Of a stretch of DNA of 32,625 nucleotides, positions 31,929 to 32,625 are shown piece by piece; within the stretch, counting starts at the first letter, position 1, and the number at the start of each line of letters is the position of its first letter. Below the pieces are notes generated by a model, which did no database searches, was not told the DNA's origin, and saw nothing but the letters and a program-made list of their open reading frames with translations. This DNA is from Blautia sp. An81 (GTDB lineage Bacteria; Bacillota; Clostridia; Lachnospirales; Lachnospiraceae). The stretch is taken from the NCBI RefSeq assembly GCF_002161285.1, contig NZ_NFHH01000035.1, forward strand, positions 1 to 32,625, given 5' to 3'. The position numbers were made by a program, and so were the translations under genes.

Positions 31929-32210
31929 ATGGAACTTATTAAAGATATCATAAAAGCGCTGATAGAAGGCATTATTGAATATAAAGCAGAAAATAAAATT
32001 AGTGAAAAAAGAAAAGAATATTTTAGACATAGAAAAGGAAAGTGGCAAAAGATTTGCTTCATCGCATCCATAATACTTGCTTTAACACTTGTGACCATAG
32101 GTTTGTGTCTGATCATTCAGAGAAAAATGATAGGCATGTTATTGGTTTGCGCCGGTATAGGAATCGGCCTGTCCATAGCAGTTGATCTGGGAACAGCAGA
32201 AAGAAAATGA
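31929..32210 (+). CDS. Small membrane protein, two predicted helices
   Basis: This encodes 93 residues. An amphipathic, charged N-terminal part (about 1-40, KDIIKALIEGIIEYKAENKISEKRKEYF) precedes two hydrophobic segments (about 45-65 and 68-85). I do not recognise a family. ATG 31929 is 7 nt after AGGAG; the longer frame from 31893 has no ribosome site. The TGA stop overlaps the ATGACA -35 box of the next gene. The next small membrane gene has a similar charged helix plus membrane helix composition but no visible sequence similarity. Confidence 0.65.
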   Translation: MELIKDIIKALIEGIIEYKAENKISEKRKEYFRHRKGKWQKICFIASIILALTLVTIGLCLIIQRKMIGMLLVCAGIGIGLSIAVDLGTAERK

Positions 32211-32235
32211 CAGGGAAAAGCCGGGGTATTATAAT
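32207..32235 (+). promoter_or_regulatory. Promoter of the 44-residue membrane gene (shared motif)
   Basis: ATGACA (32207-32212), a 17-nt spacer and TATAAT (32230-32235). The -35 surroundings (32204-32218) are identical over 15 nt to the promoter at 28451-28465. Confidence 0.6.
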
Positions 32236-32280
32236 AAACAAAACTGGTATGATAACTTGGTATTTATGAGATGGACAAAC

Positions 32281-32362
32281 ATGTCTATTAGAAGAAATTT
32301 TTTTGGTGAAAACTAGACATAGATAAACTGAAATTGCGGTAAATATGGAAGGAGAAAGGTAA
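32281..32362 (+). promoter_or_regulatory. Leader with hairpin, mini-ORFs and 20-bp tandem duplication
   Basis: The leader of the next gene holds an 11-codon frame (32281-32316, MSIRRNFFGEN) whose ATG and TAG lie in opposite arms of a 7-bp hairpin ATGTCTA/TAGACAT (32281-32287, 32314-32320). A 13-bp direct repeat GGTAAATATGGAA (32338-32350 and 32358-32370) duplicates the start region with a period of 20 bp. The first copy opens a 5-codon frame MEGER (32345-32362) that ends just before the real ATG. Confidence 0.45.
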
Positions 32363-32364
32363 AT

Positions 32365-32499
32365 ATGGAATGGCTGCCAATTATTGTGATAGCGGTACTT
32401 ATTGTAATATTAGGTCTATATTTTATTGTCAAACAGGCAGTAAAAGATGCATTGAAAGAATATTTTGAAGATAAAAGGAAAGAGGATCTTAAGAACTAG
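32365..32499 (+). CDS. 44-residue single-span membrane protein
   Basis: This encodes 44 residues: a short N-terminus with Trp-Leu-Pro, one long hydrophobic helix (about 4-22) and a charged C-terminal helix (VKQAVKDALKEYF, then EDKRKEDLKN). AAGGAG and a second AAAGG lie upstream of the ATG, which is duplicated in the leader. It has its own promoter. The small size, membrane helix and basic-acidic tail resemble type I toxin-like or regulatory small proteins, but nothing identifies it as such. Translation is inferred from the ribosome site only. Confidence 0.6.
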   Translation: MEWLPIIVIAVLIVILGLYFIVKQAVKDALKEYFEDKRKEDLKN

Positions 32500-32511
32500 A
32501 ATAGACAATTC

Positions 32512-32606
32512 TTTAGGTTAGAATCGATGATGGGGTAAACGAAAAAGCAGTTTTGGCATTCCAGTGAACTGCCTCTTCGTTTACACCATTTTCGATTTGG
32601 CCTAAT
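32512..32606. repeat. Imperfect inverted repeat, possible mobile-element remnant
   Basis: Paired segments from outside in are TTAGG/CCTAA, AATCGA/TCGATT, ATGG-GTAAACGAA/TTCGTTTAC-CCAT with one mismatch, and GCAGTT (32547-32552)/AACTGC (32567-32572), leaving a loop of 14 nt. Together they make a hairpin of about 90 nt. No T-run follows, so a terminator is unlikely. It could be a MITE, REP-like element or IS end. The window stops shortly after, so no transposase can be sought. Confidence 0.5.
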
Positions 32607-32625
32607 TGAACAAAGTGAGCGTCCG

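Noticed and set aside
32512-32606. Integron attC site
   Set aside because: The outer repeats TTAGG/CCTAA are in the opposite order to the RYYYAAC...GTTRRRY ends of attC, and similar repeats do not separate the other small genes.
1-32625. CRISPR arrays, tRNA or rRNA genes
   Set aside because: No regularly spaced repeats and no cloverleaf or rRNA-like segments were seen on reading.

Overview
The window reads as a chromosomal segment of a low-to-mid GC, anaerobic, spore-forming Clostridia, most likely a gut Lachnospiraceae (Blautia-like). The basis is the gene content: a Re-type citrate synthase, the Rex redox repressor, the bifurcating NfnAB transhydrogenase, Csp-like subtilases, strong AGGAGG ribosome sites, and protein sequences typical of that family. 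No rRNA, tRNA, CRISPR array or transposase gene was found. The genus is inference.

Layout. (1) 1-3110: a small hairpin-rich non-coding stretch, a tiny Cys/Gly-rich protein, and two divergent S8 subtilases, one with the long insertion seen in Csp-type germination proteases. This looks like a spore-related corner. (2) 3111-6548: a three-gene operon of Re-citrate synthase, GntR/FCD regulator and NADP isocitrate dehydrogenase, behind a strong promoter whose -10 lies inside a 26-bp GntR-type palindrome. It makes 2-oxoglutarate (glutamate precursor) through the oxidative half of the TCA cycle; aconitase is not here. (3) 6585-9368: an ABC-F ATPase and rex, divergent from back-to-back promoters, with terminators at both ends. 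(4) 9432-12532: nnr (NAD(P)HX repair), alr and a MazF/EndoA-type RNase, without the antitoxin usually found between alr and the toxin. (5) 12657-20145: a CBS-domain membrane protein, yebC, the ClpP-like tepA (its ribosome site buried in a perfect hairpin), uppP, ftsK/spoIIIE and a zinc-ribbon/TPR membrane protein. (6) 20232-22711: nfnA-nfnB, with its own promoter and a strong terminator. (7) 22869-24639: an AlkD-type DNA repair protein, an SH3-like/DsrE-like fusion, and rlmH.

From about 24690 to the end the sequence becomes visibly more AT-rich and changes character. It is a same-strand series of small, unrelated accessory genes: a PNPOx-type flavoprotein, a SUFU-domain protein, a membrane-tethered XRE regulator, a MarR-MFS efflux pair behind a 46-bp palindrome, a DUF1801 protein, a flavin reductase-like protein, a DUF3795 protein, a MazG-like pyrophosphohydrolase, a cupin, an S51 peptidase, an NTF2-like protein and two tiny membrane proteins. 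Most have their own good ribosome site. This resembles a variable islet of stress and detoxification genes rather than one pathway. It ends in a ~95-bp imperfect inverted repeat that may be a mobile-element remnant.

I did not find one clearly new multi-gene system. The best leads are regulatory or architectural: the GntR palindrome over the citrate operon promoter, the marR palindrome, the tepA hairpin, the antitoxin-less EndoA, the SH3-DsrE fusion, and the repeated promoter and leader structures around the small membrane genes at the right end. Start codons were chosen by Shine-Dalgarno spacing and often differ from the longest open frame.
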